Positions 1 through 6,852 of a stretch of DNA of 48,860 bases are shown piece by piece. The notes under the pieces are model-generated. The model worked only from the letters and a program-made list of their open reading frames with translations. It did no database searches and was not told the DNA's origin. Position numbers and translations under genes: made by a program. Numbering within the stretch: the first letter of the stretch is position 1; every line of letters begins with the position of its first letter. This DNA is from Mesostigma viride (lineage: Eukaryota; Streptophyta; Mesostigmatophyceae; Mesostigmatales; Mesostigmataceae), in assembly GCA_009746045.1 (NCBI GenBank), contig RPFO01001534.1, forward strand, positions 1 to 48,860. Reading direction: 5' to 3'.

Positions 1-278
1 CGGCGAAAAAATACGATGGGCGGGGGAACGGGATCTTGGGAAGTAATCCAGCGACAGTTTGCGGCGGGTGTGGATGGGCGAGAAGCGAAGGACGGCCACG
101 AGGAGTAGGGCGGGTCGTAGGAGGACGGCTGGCGGCGTCGGTCGCCGCCTTCGACGAGTCGGACGAAATCCGCGCGCATGGACGTCAGCAGGCCCGTCTT
201 ATCGTCGGACGTCAGCGCGGCGTCGGAGGGAGAACCGGACAACAGCACAGAGTCCGCGACCGGGTTCATGATCTTCAT
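1..278 (-). CDS. Hypothetical protein, partial, running off the left edge
   Basis: On the minus strand an ATG at 278 opens a frame that stays open to the window edge (about 92 codons). The N-terminus begins MKIMNPVADSVLLSG and the visible part is rich in Ser, Asp and Pro, with several Tyr-Asp-Pro-Pro type stretches. No family is recognised. The frame has the strong third-position GC bias of the neighbouring virus-like genes, and the next gene on the same strand lies 70 bp upstream of it, as expected for compact viral spacing. The stop codon is outside the window, so length and function cannot be judged. Confidence 0.5.
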   Translation of the reverse strand, partial: MKIMNPVADSVLLSGSPSDAALTSDDKTGLLTSMRADFVRLVEGGDRRRQPSSYDPPYSSWPSFASRPSTPAANCRWITSQDPVPPPIVFFR

Positions 279-348
279 GTGGAGAAAACTACTTGCATGC
301 AGTCTTGTTTGGAAATGTCTACCTCGAACTATTTCGGTATGTTTCGGC

Positions 349-1226
349 TTACGCCCTCAGCCTCTTGGCGGCCGGTGCGCACCCGATCGCCGCGCGGTCG
401 TGGGCGCGGTTGGCCTCCATGACCTGCTCGTTCGCGATCCGCACCTTCTTGTCCACCGGCTGGAGAGCCATCGCGTGCAGTCCGCAGTTGGAGGAGAGAA
501 TGGCGAAATGTTTTTCCGTTTCCTGAATCGATCGGATCGGGTCGGCGCCGTTGCGCACCTGTGTCTCGTGCACGGAGTTCATGAACGCGACTCCCATGCT
601 CATGGGGGGAGGAAGATGTTTCTCGTGCCCTCACCCTTCTTCAGCCCGTGGTGAGCGCGGTACTGCCCCGTGTTCATCCCCGTTATGGCGCGGTTGACGC
701 TGTTGTTCACGATGGCGCACGTCCGCCCCATATCCTCCTTGGGAGTGACCGCCGCGATGGCGGCCATGTGCGATTTGGTCGTCTCGCATGACTTGATGCG
801 AGGGTGTTCCTTGACGGCGACGATTCCGTTCTCCGCGTCCTTGGCATCGGCGCGGGCGTTGATGTCGTCGGCCAACGACCGGTCCGCGTCCAGGTACCTC
901 TCATTGAGGATTGAAAGCCTGTCACGGAATTGGGCCGCGATCCTGCCGGGGAGCAGCATAAGGATCTTGGACAAGCCCTTCCGATCCGTAACTGGGGTGT
1001 TTCGCTGCCCCGAACCGGGGAATTTGCGGTTGTCGGTGGCACCGACAAGCTCGGGGTTGGCTTTCTGGACTGCGGACCATGCATCCCGCGGGTTCTTAAA
1101 GCCGATGCATGCCAATACATCAAAAACGGATATTTTGCTGTCTTCCGTCACGCGGATCTTGCCCTTGAATACAGGGTCGTCATCGGCCCCGTCTGCCGGG
1201 GTGAGGTATCGAACGACAAGAGACAT
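349..1226 (-). CDS. BRO-N/KilA-N-like viral DNA-binding-type protein, with one frameshift
   Basis: Two minus-strand frames (600-1226 and 349-603) join into one protein of about 290 aa if one base is missing from the run of six G at 604-609. The N-terminal 110 residues look like a BRO-N-type domain: an 'ISVFDVLACIGF' segment, a 'NPRDAW' segment, then 'TPVTDRKGLSKILMLLPG'. The C-terminal part carries a motif-rich region including 'NNSVNRAITGMNTGQYRA' and 'SSNCGLHAMALQPVDKK'. BRO/KilA-N proteins of large DNA viruses are predicted DNA-binding regulators; the exact role is unknown. A truncated paralogue lies immediately upstream (1424-1762). The frameshift may be a sequencing error in the homopolymer rather than decay. 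Confidence 0.7.
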
Positions 1227-1960
1227 GGTTGATAGCTAACCTGCCTAGACAGGTTCGGTGTCCGATCGGACTTTAGGACGTGCTTAGTGTCTCGTGGTCT
1301 GCGAGCGCCCGTCGTCGGTGCGTCGGTGAGCATGCCCGTTCGATAGATCAATCCGATATTTATGCGGTCAAACAGGCCGCACCGTGACACGGGACCGTCC
1401 GATCGACACGTTCGGACTACCAGTCAGCGCCCGGACGGAAAAATTGATGAAAACTTAATGCGGAAACGGGCCGCAATTTTGCCGGGGAGCAGCATAAGGA
1501 TCTTGGACAGACCCTTCCGATCCATGACTGGTGTGCCTCGCTGCCTGGTACAGGGGAATTCGAAGGTGTCGCTGGCATCGACAAGCTCGGGATTAGCTTT
1601 CAAGAGCTTTGACCACGCATCCCGCGGATTCTTAAAACCGATGCATGCCAATACGTCAAAAATGGAAATTCTGCCATCATCCGTCACGCGAATCTTGCCC
1701 TTGAAGCCCGGGTCATCTTCCGCCCCGTCGACCGGGGTCAAGTAGCGGACAACACTCGACATCGTTGATAGTTGTGAGAAACGACTGGGATATCCGGACA
1801 GGTTTGGTGTCCTCTTGGACTTTTGGACGTGGTTCGTGTCTCGTGGTCCGCGAGCGACTCGTCGACGATGTGTAAAGGGGCACGCCCGTTTGATAGTTCG
1901 GTTTGGTATTTAGGCGGTCGAACGGGCCGCGTCGTGACACGGGACCGTCCGATCGAAAAC
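938..1960. repeat. Tandem duplication of the BRO-like gene 5' half plus its promoter region
   Basis: Positions about 938-1430 and about 1468-1960 are diverged direct copies with a period near 530 bp. Each copy contains the BRO-like N-terminal coding sequence followed (on the plus strand) by the same roughly 190-bp non-coding block. Shared landmarks include GTTGATAG at the start codon side, GTGTCTCGTGGTC, and GTGACACGGGACCGTCCGATCG at the far end. The copy boundary falls at about 1425-1468, which truncates the upstream gene copy. Confidence 0.75.
1424..1762 (-). pseudogene. Truncated paralogue of the BRO-N-like protein
   Basis: This 112-aa frame matches the first 100 or so residues of the gene at 349-1226 almost position by position, including the 'FDVLACIGFKNPRDAW' and 'DRKGLSKILMLLPG' segments. 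It then ends in an unrelated tail at the duplication junction. It lacks the whole C-terminal region. It could still be expressed as a free BRO-N domain, since the start codon and upstream block are preserved, but it looks like a by-product of tandem duplication. Confidence 0.7.
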
Positions 1961-2345
1961 GTTTGATTGAACTACCGCCGCGCGGCGAGACGGGCCGACC
2001 GCCGCGGGCCGACAGCGACCGCGGGGCCGTCGAAGCGGGTGCCGGCGTCTTCTTCCTCGCAGGCTTCCTCGTCCTCGTCTTCGTGCCGGATTTGGACTTG
2101 GACCGAGCGATCGGGTTGCCGCTCGCCTTCCGTCTCGACCGATACGCGGCGTCCCGGCGGGCCTTCGCCTCCTTCACTCTCGCGAAATATCTCTCCACCA
2201 CCTCCCTGGCGATGGCTTCCACGCCGTACCTGCGCACCTGACTCAACTCCATGCACTCGGCGACGGACCCCTGCCTCCTGTTCGCGGGCTTCTTGCCCAT
2301 ACCGCAGTACACTTCGCTCCTCGTCTTGCTCCTGGTCTTCGCCAT
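1713..2345 (-). CDS. Small basic conserved virus-type protein with GMGKKP/ECMELSQVRRYG motif
   Basis: The ATG at 2345 was chosen over the longer GTG-initiated frame at 2366. The first 75 residues include 'EVYCGMGKKPANRRQGSV' followed by 'AECMELSQVRRYGVEAI', a compact motif I associate with conserved small proteins of giant viruses, though I cannot name the family safely. The middle (about residues 75-125) is Lys/Arg/Ser/Pro-rich and would bind nucleic acid. The last 60 or so residues lie in the duplicated non-coding block and overlap the start of the next gene by 50 bp. The native stop may therefore be lost and the true protein shorter, ending near position 1955. Confidence 0.55.
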   Translation of the reverse strand: MAKTRSKTRSEVYCGMGKKPANRRQGSVAECMELSQVRRYGVEAIAREVVERYFARVKEAKARRDAAYRSRRKASGNPIARSKSKSGTKTRTRKPARKKTPAPASTAPRSLSARGGRPVSPRGGSSIKRFRSDGPVSRRGPFDRLNTKPNYQTGVPLYTSSTSRSRTTRHEPRPKVQEDTKPVRISQSFLTTINDVECCPLLDPGRRGGR

Positions 2346-2539
2346 CCTGGTATCTACGAGCGACACGCCGCGTTATACCTGACCGATAGATATTATTGCA
2401 TATTGCATTTGTGCATTGGACACGAGAGACACGGAATGATTCGAATTCATTTTCATTACAATGTACAAATTATGATTACGAATTGCATGCGACACTGTCC
2501 CGCGTGCTGGGCCATTAGGGTCAGCGGTCCCGGACCGTC

Positions 2540-3258
2540 TCACTGAGGTCCGCTGACGTCCTCGTCGCGGTTCTCCTCCTCCTCCTCCGGCTCCTTGAGC
2601 GGCCGCTCGAGGAAGTTGTACCCGTCGCTCAGACGGTTATTCGAAAAGAACTGCACGGACTTGACCACGGGCGTGCAGCCGAAGTTCTTGTCCATGAACC
2701 ACATGCGCGTGACCTCGAAGATGACCTGCACCTCGCACCCCTTGGGCACGTCGAAGCCGGTCGCGGGGGTCTTGTTCTCGTCGAAGAACGCGCACTCGAA
2801 CTTGTTGTTGCGGAAGGGGACCGAGCACTTGAACGTGGGGGGGTACCCCTGCTCGGGCTTGGTCGTGGGCTTGATGGCGGACGTGTAGAACGCGTCGATC
2901 AGGTCCCTGGTCATTTTCTTGTTGAACCACGCCTGGCTCTTGTCGTGGGACATCTCCTTGTTCTTCTCGTCGAACCGCGACCACGCGGCGTAAAACTTTT
3001 CGTTGTCGGTCCCCTTGACGGTGTAGTCGTCGAAGGACAGCTGCAGGGTGTACTTGGGCGGCTGGTTCTTGCCCTCGAAGCAGCTGATGCCGAAGGGCGC
3101 GCGCATGCGCGGGTCTGGATGTGCATGCGCCCGTTGGGGCTCCTGCCGTCCTTGTCGTAGTTGATGTACACGGAGAGACCCCCCGAGGCCGTGCGCTTGG
3201 GGACGTTGTACACGACCTTGGAGGCGTCGAAGTCGTCGAAGAAGACGATGCTAGACAT
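2540..3258 (-). CDS. Conserved NCLDV-type protein (possibly DUF5871-like), one frameshift
   Basis: Two frames (2911-3258 and 2540-3106) form one protein of about 239 aa if a single base is missing near 3105-3115, where the frame passes from 'GRMHIQT' to 'MRAPFGISCFEGK'. The N-terminus 'MSSIVFFDDFDASKVVYNVP' starts right at the ATG at 3258. The C-terminal 30 residues are strongly acidic (Glu-rich), as in single-strand DNA-binding proteins. I recall this architecture as a conserved giant-virus family of unknown function; the family name is a recollection, not a search result. An ssDNA-binding role is a guess from the acidic tail. Confidence 0.6.
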
Positions 3259-3564
3259 TTCGGATGTCCTTTGGTCCGGATCGGGTGCGCGAAGGCGAGA
3301 TGGGTGTCCGGTGCGTTCGGAGTTCCTCCGATTCCTTGTGGACAGACGGATCGTCCGAGGGTGCTTGGGTTTAGGGCGCCAGAAGCTGAGGAACCGCTGA
3401 GGGGTAGACCGCGGCGGGGACCGCTACTAGAGCAGCCGCTACCGGACCCGGTAAGAGCTGCCTTAAGCTCAACCCTCCGAAAGCAGCTCCGTCTACGCTA
3501 CTAGAGCTCTAGACCCCGGCCGTAGAGTTCCCTAGACCGGTTCCGCTGAGGAATGCGAATCTAA
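3259..3564. other. Intergenic stretch without a convincing gene
   Basis: No frame here looks coding. It separates a leftward gene (start 3258) from a rightward one, so it should hold both promoters. It contains four CTAG tetranucleotides between 3427 and 3534 and a possible splice donor GGTAAGAG at 3450. That donor could pair with an acceptor GCACAG ending near 3596 if the downstream gene has an upstream exon. I see no coding signal for that exon. Confidence 0.4.
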
Positions 3565-3609
3565 GGACGGGGGGACGCGACGCCGCAAGCGCACAGGAGG
3601 ACGGACTGC

Positions 3610-4095
3610 GTGTCCGACACGCGACCCGACTACCTGGTCGTGGCCAGGGCCGTCCGAGAGGCGATGGGCGCGTCCATCACCCGGCTGTACTGCGAAGGAG
3701 ACGGGCTCAAGCGAGTATATCAGGCGTGGAGCCACCACAAGATGTGCCGCAACGTCGACCGCGAACACGTGAGCAACAACGTGTGGTTCGAGATCACGTG
3801 TCGCGGCGTTTCCCAGCGGTGCCACGACGACGATTGCAAGGGGTACGCGTCCCCGCCCGTCCCCTTGCCCCCCGCCTACTACCGCCGCCTGTTCGTGTCG
3901 CCCGCAGGCGCGGACCCGTCCGCCCCCCCTCCTACGCCCGCGCCTGCGCCTGCTCCTGCGACCGCGGGAAAAACCGCTTCCTCCACGACAGCGTCGTCAA
4001 GGGTGCTGGCCGGTCTCCTTCTCGCGAAAGTGGGATATGACCCGTCCAAAATCGTGTACGGTCGCTCGTGGAAAGGGAAGAAGTCAGGAAAGTAG
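3610..4095 (+). CDS. PrimPol-type zinc-binding module (primase-polymerase C-terminal region)
   Basis: The frame is open from 3565. No ATG occurs before 3664, so either GTG 3610 or ATG 3664 is used. Residues about 50-80 carry the zinc-knuckle signature of eukaryotic and viral PrimPol: a Cys in 'KMCRN', 'REHVSNN' with the conserved His, then 'SQRCHDDDCKGY' with the Cys-His...Cys set. In PrimPols this motif follows the AEP catalytic core. Here the core is absent: nothing coding lies upstream in any frame. The rest is an Ala/Pro/Thr linker (about 105-130) and a basic tail ending 'SWKGKKSGK'. It is either a stand-alone primase accessory module or a 5'-truncated primase gene. The 3' end overlaps the opposing frame tail to tail. 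Confidence 0.65.
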   Translation: MSDTRPDYLVVARAVREAMGASITRLYCEGDGLKRVYQAWSHHKMCRNVDREHVSNNVWFEITCRGVSQRCHDDDCKGYASPPVPLPPAYYRRLFVSPAGADPSAPPPTPAPAPAPATAGKTASSTTASSRVLAGLLLAKVGYDPSKIVYGRSWKGKKSGK

Positions 4096-4801
4096 GCTGC
4101 GTCGAGAATTCGGCGCCCATCTGCACGGTCATCGTAGGTTGGTTCATCAGCGCCACGATGTTTTGGCCGTGCGCGTAGTCCGGCCTTGCCCGTGAATTGT
4201 CCGGAATAAAGAGAACGTTCGGCCCCTTGAGATGCTCGGCCACCGCGACCGAATTGCTCTCCACCACGACTTGGCATTGTAGAGTCATCTCGTTATACAG
4301 GTTCGTGCACGGTTTCGGAAAATGCATCCCCGCGACCTCGCGAGCCGCGCGTAGACGTTCCGCATAGGGCCGACCGATCAAGCACCGCCGCACGGACGCG
4401 AGACAATCGAACGCGCGGAACGCGGTCCGGACCCCTTGGCGCACGCACACGCCTTCGAGCACCGTGCCTTTGAACACCTTCGTCTTGAACGGGGGCATGC
4501 GCACGATCTGGACGGTCCCGTCCCAATGCACGAGCGCGCACACGGTCCGCCCCCCGCGCACTCGCACCAGCGCCAAGAGACAGTGCGTGCCCGGGCCGTA
4601 GTCGCACGCCAGGTACGGCGCCGACCCGATCTCGTTCACGAGGCCGCGCACGTTGTACGTCTTGACGATCATCTGGCGCGGCGTCGACCCCGTGCGACAC
4701 AGACCGGAAACGGCGAGCGTCACGTCGCATTTCTCGCGCGGGGACGCGATCCGCGTCATCCACGTCCAGACGGGGCGCGACGCCGGTCGGGATTCGTTCA
4801 T
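3932..4801 (-). CDS. Degenerate nucleotidyltransferase/mRNA capping enzyme-like protein
   Basis: The ATG at 4801 was chosen; an in-frame ATG at 4834 and a longer frame to 4942 also exist. The body recalls the covalent nucleotidyltransferase fold of viral mRNA guanylyltransferases: a 'LACDYGPGTHCLLAL' segment where motif I (KxDG) should lie, a 'WDGTVQIV' strand, 'VFKGTVLEGV' where motif III (GTLLDGE-like) should lie, and 'FRAFDCLA'. The catalytic Lys of motif I and the acidic end of motif III are not visible, so it is probably inactive or a structural homologue. The last 45 or so residues (below about 4095) overlap the opposing gene in low-complexity sequence, and the true stop may be nearer 4050-4095. 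Assignment is by pattern only. Confidence 0.45.
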   Translation of the reverse strand: MNESRPASRPVWTWMTRIASPREKCDVTLAVSGLCRTGSTPRQMIVKTYNVRGLVNEIGSAPYLACDYGPGTHCLLALVRVRGGRTVCALVHWDGTVQIVRMPPFKTKVFKGTVLEGVCVRQGVRTAFRAFDCLASVRRCLIGRPYAERLRAAREVAGMHFPKPCTNLYNEMTLQCQVVVESNSVAVAEHLKGPNVLFIPDNSRARPDYAHGQNIVALMNQPTMTVQMGAEFSTQPTFLTSSLSTSDRTRFWTGHIPLSREGDRPAPLTTLSWRKRFFPRSQEQAQARA

Positions 4802-4947
4802 TCCGACAGGGCGAGTTTCTCTCGTATCAAGCATAGAATCTTTCGATGCCGTTTTCGGCGCGCCGCCGAACGCATAAAGGCGCGCCGACCCACCCCGAAC
4901 CGTGACGAACGCGCCTTCGCACCCGTGAAACGATCGAGACACTCTCC

Positions 4948-5559
4948 ATGTCCTCGTCGGACGCCCGGGACATCCGGGACGCCCGGGACGCGACGATGTC
5001 CGGACGCCCGCCCCCAGCCATGCGTCTGCTCGAGCGGTCGCTCCAGCGGTTTTATAGGGACGATCGCAACTTCGACGTCCTGGAAAAGCTCACGCACCGC
5101 GACGGACAGCGGGACAGCGACGTCCCGTCCCTTCGCGTGATCGAGTGGCTGGTCACGAACTACGCGCGCAACAAGGCCGTCGAGTACGAGCTGTCCGAGG
5201 AGACCGCGCCCCTGAACCTGTACATGTCGTACCGGGAGCACCTCGACTTCTACTCGAAACGCATGTTCGACCCGTTCGCGCGTCGGAAGAAGACCGTGCT
5301 CGAGAACGGCGACAAGAAGATCGAGACAACACCCGGCCAGATGAACTTCTTCCGCTGGGCGATCACGAACGGCGTGGTCGACTACGCCATCCGGAACCAG
5401 GACAGCATACGGAGAGACCTGCCCAAGTGCAAGTGCCGAAAGCAAGAGGGCGGCGGAGGCGGGAGGACCAAGAGGAGGTGCAAGTCCTCGGACCTGGCCG
5501 CCATCATCAAGCCTCGCGTGAAACGGTTCAAGAAGAAGTTCGTCGTGCGTTTCAAATGA
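4948..5559 (+). CDS. Conserved basic NCLDV-type protein of unknown function
   Basis: 203 aa from the ATG at 4948; a second ATG at 4996 is possible. A central conserved-looking block runs 'VIEWLVTNYARNKAVEYEL', 'LYMSYREHLDFYSKRMFDPF', then 'GQMNFFRWAITNGVVDYAI'. After residue 150 come 'CKCRKQ', a Gly-rich linker and a Lys/Arg-rich tail ending 'RFKKKFVVRFK'. The block 'YSKRMFDPF...FFRWA' resembles a family I recall in phycodna- and mimivirus-like genomes, but I cannot name it. The paired cysteines (CKC, later RRC) could bind metal. It is divergent from the preceding minus-strand gene, with about 150 bp between starts. Confidence 0.6.
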   Translation: MSSSDARDIRDARDATMSGRPPPAMRLLERSLQRFYRDDRNFDVLEKLTHRDGQRDSDVPSLRVIEWLVTNYARNKAVEYELSEETAPLNLYMSYREHLDFYSKRMFDPFARRKKTVLENGDKKIETTPGQMNFFRWAITNGVVDYAIRNQDSIRRDLPKCKCRKQEGGGGGRTKRRCKSSDLAAIIKPRVKRFKKKFVVRFK

Positions 5560-5617
5560 TTCTGGGACGCGGTCGCTCGAATTATTCTTCTGCTCCGTAC
5601 TCTGAAGAAGGCCCGGG

Positions 5618-5968
5618 ATGGACGCGGTGGTAAGCGCGTTCGCCTGGTTGTACGTCGCGGTGGTCGTGACGCCCCTCCGAGACCTTTTCATGAAAGGCCC
5701 GAAGTTCGGGGAGATGGGGTTCTGGATGGGGATGGAGGAGTCGGATATCTGCTCCGAGATGACGCGCACGTCATCCGACATATGGAGGGAGAACCCGTCC
5801 CGGTGCTCGGACGTGATCGCGTCGAGATTCGAGAGTCTGCACACGCTGGTGCGCGTGATGCTCGTGTGGTACCTCGGATACCTCGTATTGCGAGGGATCC
5901 TGCAACTGCTATGGAGACTGCCTAGTTTCCTGATGTACACTGCGTCCTCGTGGACGAAACGAAATTGA
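5618..5968 (+). CDS. Small membrane protein, two hydrophobic segments
   Basis: 116 aa, following the previous gene by 58 bp on the same strand. An N-terminal hydrophobic segment (residues about 3-22, 'VVSAFAWLYVAVVVTPL') and a second one near residues 76-100 ('VRVMLVWYLGYLVLRGILQLL') flank a polar loop with acidic and Cys residues. Small two-span proteins like this are typical of the inner membrane of NCLDV virions. Function is unknown. An AATAAA signal follows at 5997. Confidence 0.6.
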   Translation: MDAVVSAFAWLYVAVVVTPLRDLFMKGPKFGEMGFWMGMEESDICSEMTRTSSDIWRENPSRCSDVIASRFESLHTLVRVMLVWYLGYLVLRGILQLLWRLPSFLMYTASSWTKRN

Positions 5969-5996
5969 GTAGGATGATGGATTTTATTGCGTACAT

Positions 5997-6002
5997 AATA
6001 AA
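5997..6002 (+). terminator. AATAAA polyadenylation-type signal
   Basis: AATAAA lies 29 bp after the stop of the small membrane protein gene, in an AT-rich 100-bp gap between two genes that converge tail to tail. Eukaryotic-type 3'-end formation is expected for host or nuclear viral transcription. Confidence 0.4.
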
Positions 6003-6070
6003 ATACGATTGCGAACATTCACTCGTGACCGACCGAAACGAATTAACGGTTCAAGGAATCCCAAGGAAAG

Positions 6071-6460
6071 CTAGATCCCGTGACGAATCATGTCCCTGAA
6101 CCGCGGCATCTCGCGCCCCTCCGGCCTCCGTTCGCGCGCATCGTTCGCCGGCTCCGGCACCCGATCGGTATCGCTGGAGAGCCCGGCGCGCGTCTCGCCG
6201 CGGCGGAGGAACTTGAACCCCTTGAGCGCGATGAACCCGGACACCAAAACGCCGAGGATCGCGTCCAAATGGCGCGACAACGCCTCGATCTTGCGTCTCA
6301 TCCGCTCGACGCACTCGTCCGAGGCACCGCGGAGGGTGAGGACGCACAGCAGTCTCGCCAGTCCCTCCGCGGCTCGACTCATGACATAGTACAGCGCCCA
6401 CAAGGCCGCGGCGAAGGCGGTGGCCCACGTCGCCAAAGTCACCACCCATCGAGGCGCCAT
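6071..6460 (-). CDS. Small membrane protein, two transmembrane segments
   Basis: 129 aa starting MAPRWVV at 6460. A long hydrophobic stretch at residues about 7-28 ('LATWATAFAAALWALYYVM') is followed by an amphipathic, Arg/Glu-rich region. A second hydrophobic segment lies at about 66-82 ('LDAILGVLVSGFIALKGF'). The C-terminal 45 residues are polar and charged. No family is recognised. It forms a pair of minus-strand membrane-protein genes with 6503-6781, 40 bp apart, and could be co-expressed. Confidence 0.6.
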   Translation of the reverse strand: MAPRWVVTLATWATAFAAALWALYYVMSRAAEGLARLLCVLTLRGASDECVERMRRKIEALSRHLDAILGVLVSGFIALKGFKFLRRGETRAGLSSDTDRVPEPANDARERRPEGREMPRFRDMIRHGI

Positions 6461-6502
6461 CGCGCAGGCCGGCTAGCTAGATACAGGAAGGGTGACATAT
6501 TT

Positions 6503-6781
6503 CTACGCGGCTCTACCCCCGCCCACGAGCTGGAGAGCGGACGCGATGGGAGTGGGAGACCCGAGACCCGTCCTGGAGTCCTTCCACGCGAGGTACGCGA
6601 GGCCCGCGGCGGACACGAGACCGACCGAGAACATCCCGTACTGCGTCCACCAGCACCGCCAGTCGGTCGAACGGCAGCGGGTGACCTTCTTCAAGTAGGT
6701 GTGACTCGTGTAGGTGTGGAAGAGGATGATCGCGGCGAGGGCGCTCATGTAGTACGCGTCGAGCGTGATCTGGATGGCCAT
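6503..6781 (-). CDS. Small membrane protein, two transmembrane segments
   Basis: 92 aa when started at the ATG at 6781 (MAIQITLDAYYM). A longer in-frame extension to 6865 is possible but overlaps the fibre gene's 3' end. Hydrophobic segments lie at residues about 8-25 ('YYMSALAAIILFHTY') and 49-68 ('GMFSVGLVSAAGLAYLAW'), separated by a basic, Cys/Trp-containing loop ('CRSTDWRCWW'). About 20-25 bp upstream of the chosen start the minus strand reads ATAACTATAACAC, a plausible TATA element, which supports this start. Confidence 0.6.
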   Translation of the reverse strand: MAIQITLDAYYMSALAAIILFHTYTSHTYLKKVTRCRSTDWRCWWTQYGMFSVGLVSAAGLAYLAWKDSRTGLGSPTPIASALQLVGGGRAA

Positions 6782-6852
6782 TCGGGTCGCGCGTCGTGTT
6801 ATAGTTATCGCCCAGAAAAAAAATGCGTATCGGACGCCAGCCTTAGCTCGAC

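Noticed and set aside
4798-6018. A 406-aa minus-strand open frame
   Set aside because: It runs antisense to two better-supported plus-strand genes (4948-5559, 5618-5968) and has Arg/Ala/Pro composition typical of antisense frames in GC-rich genes.
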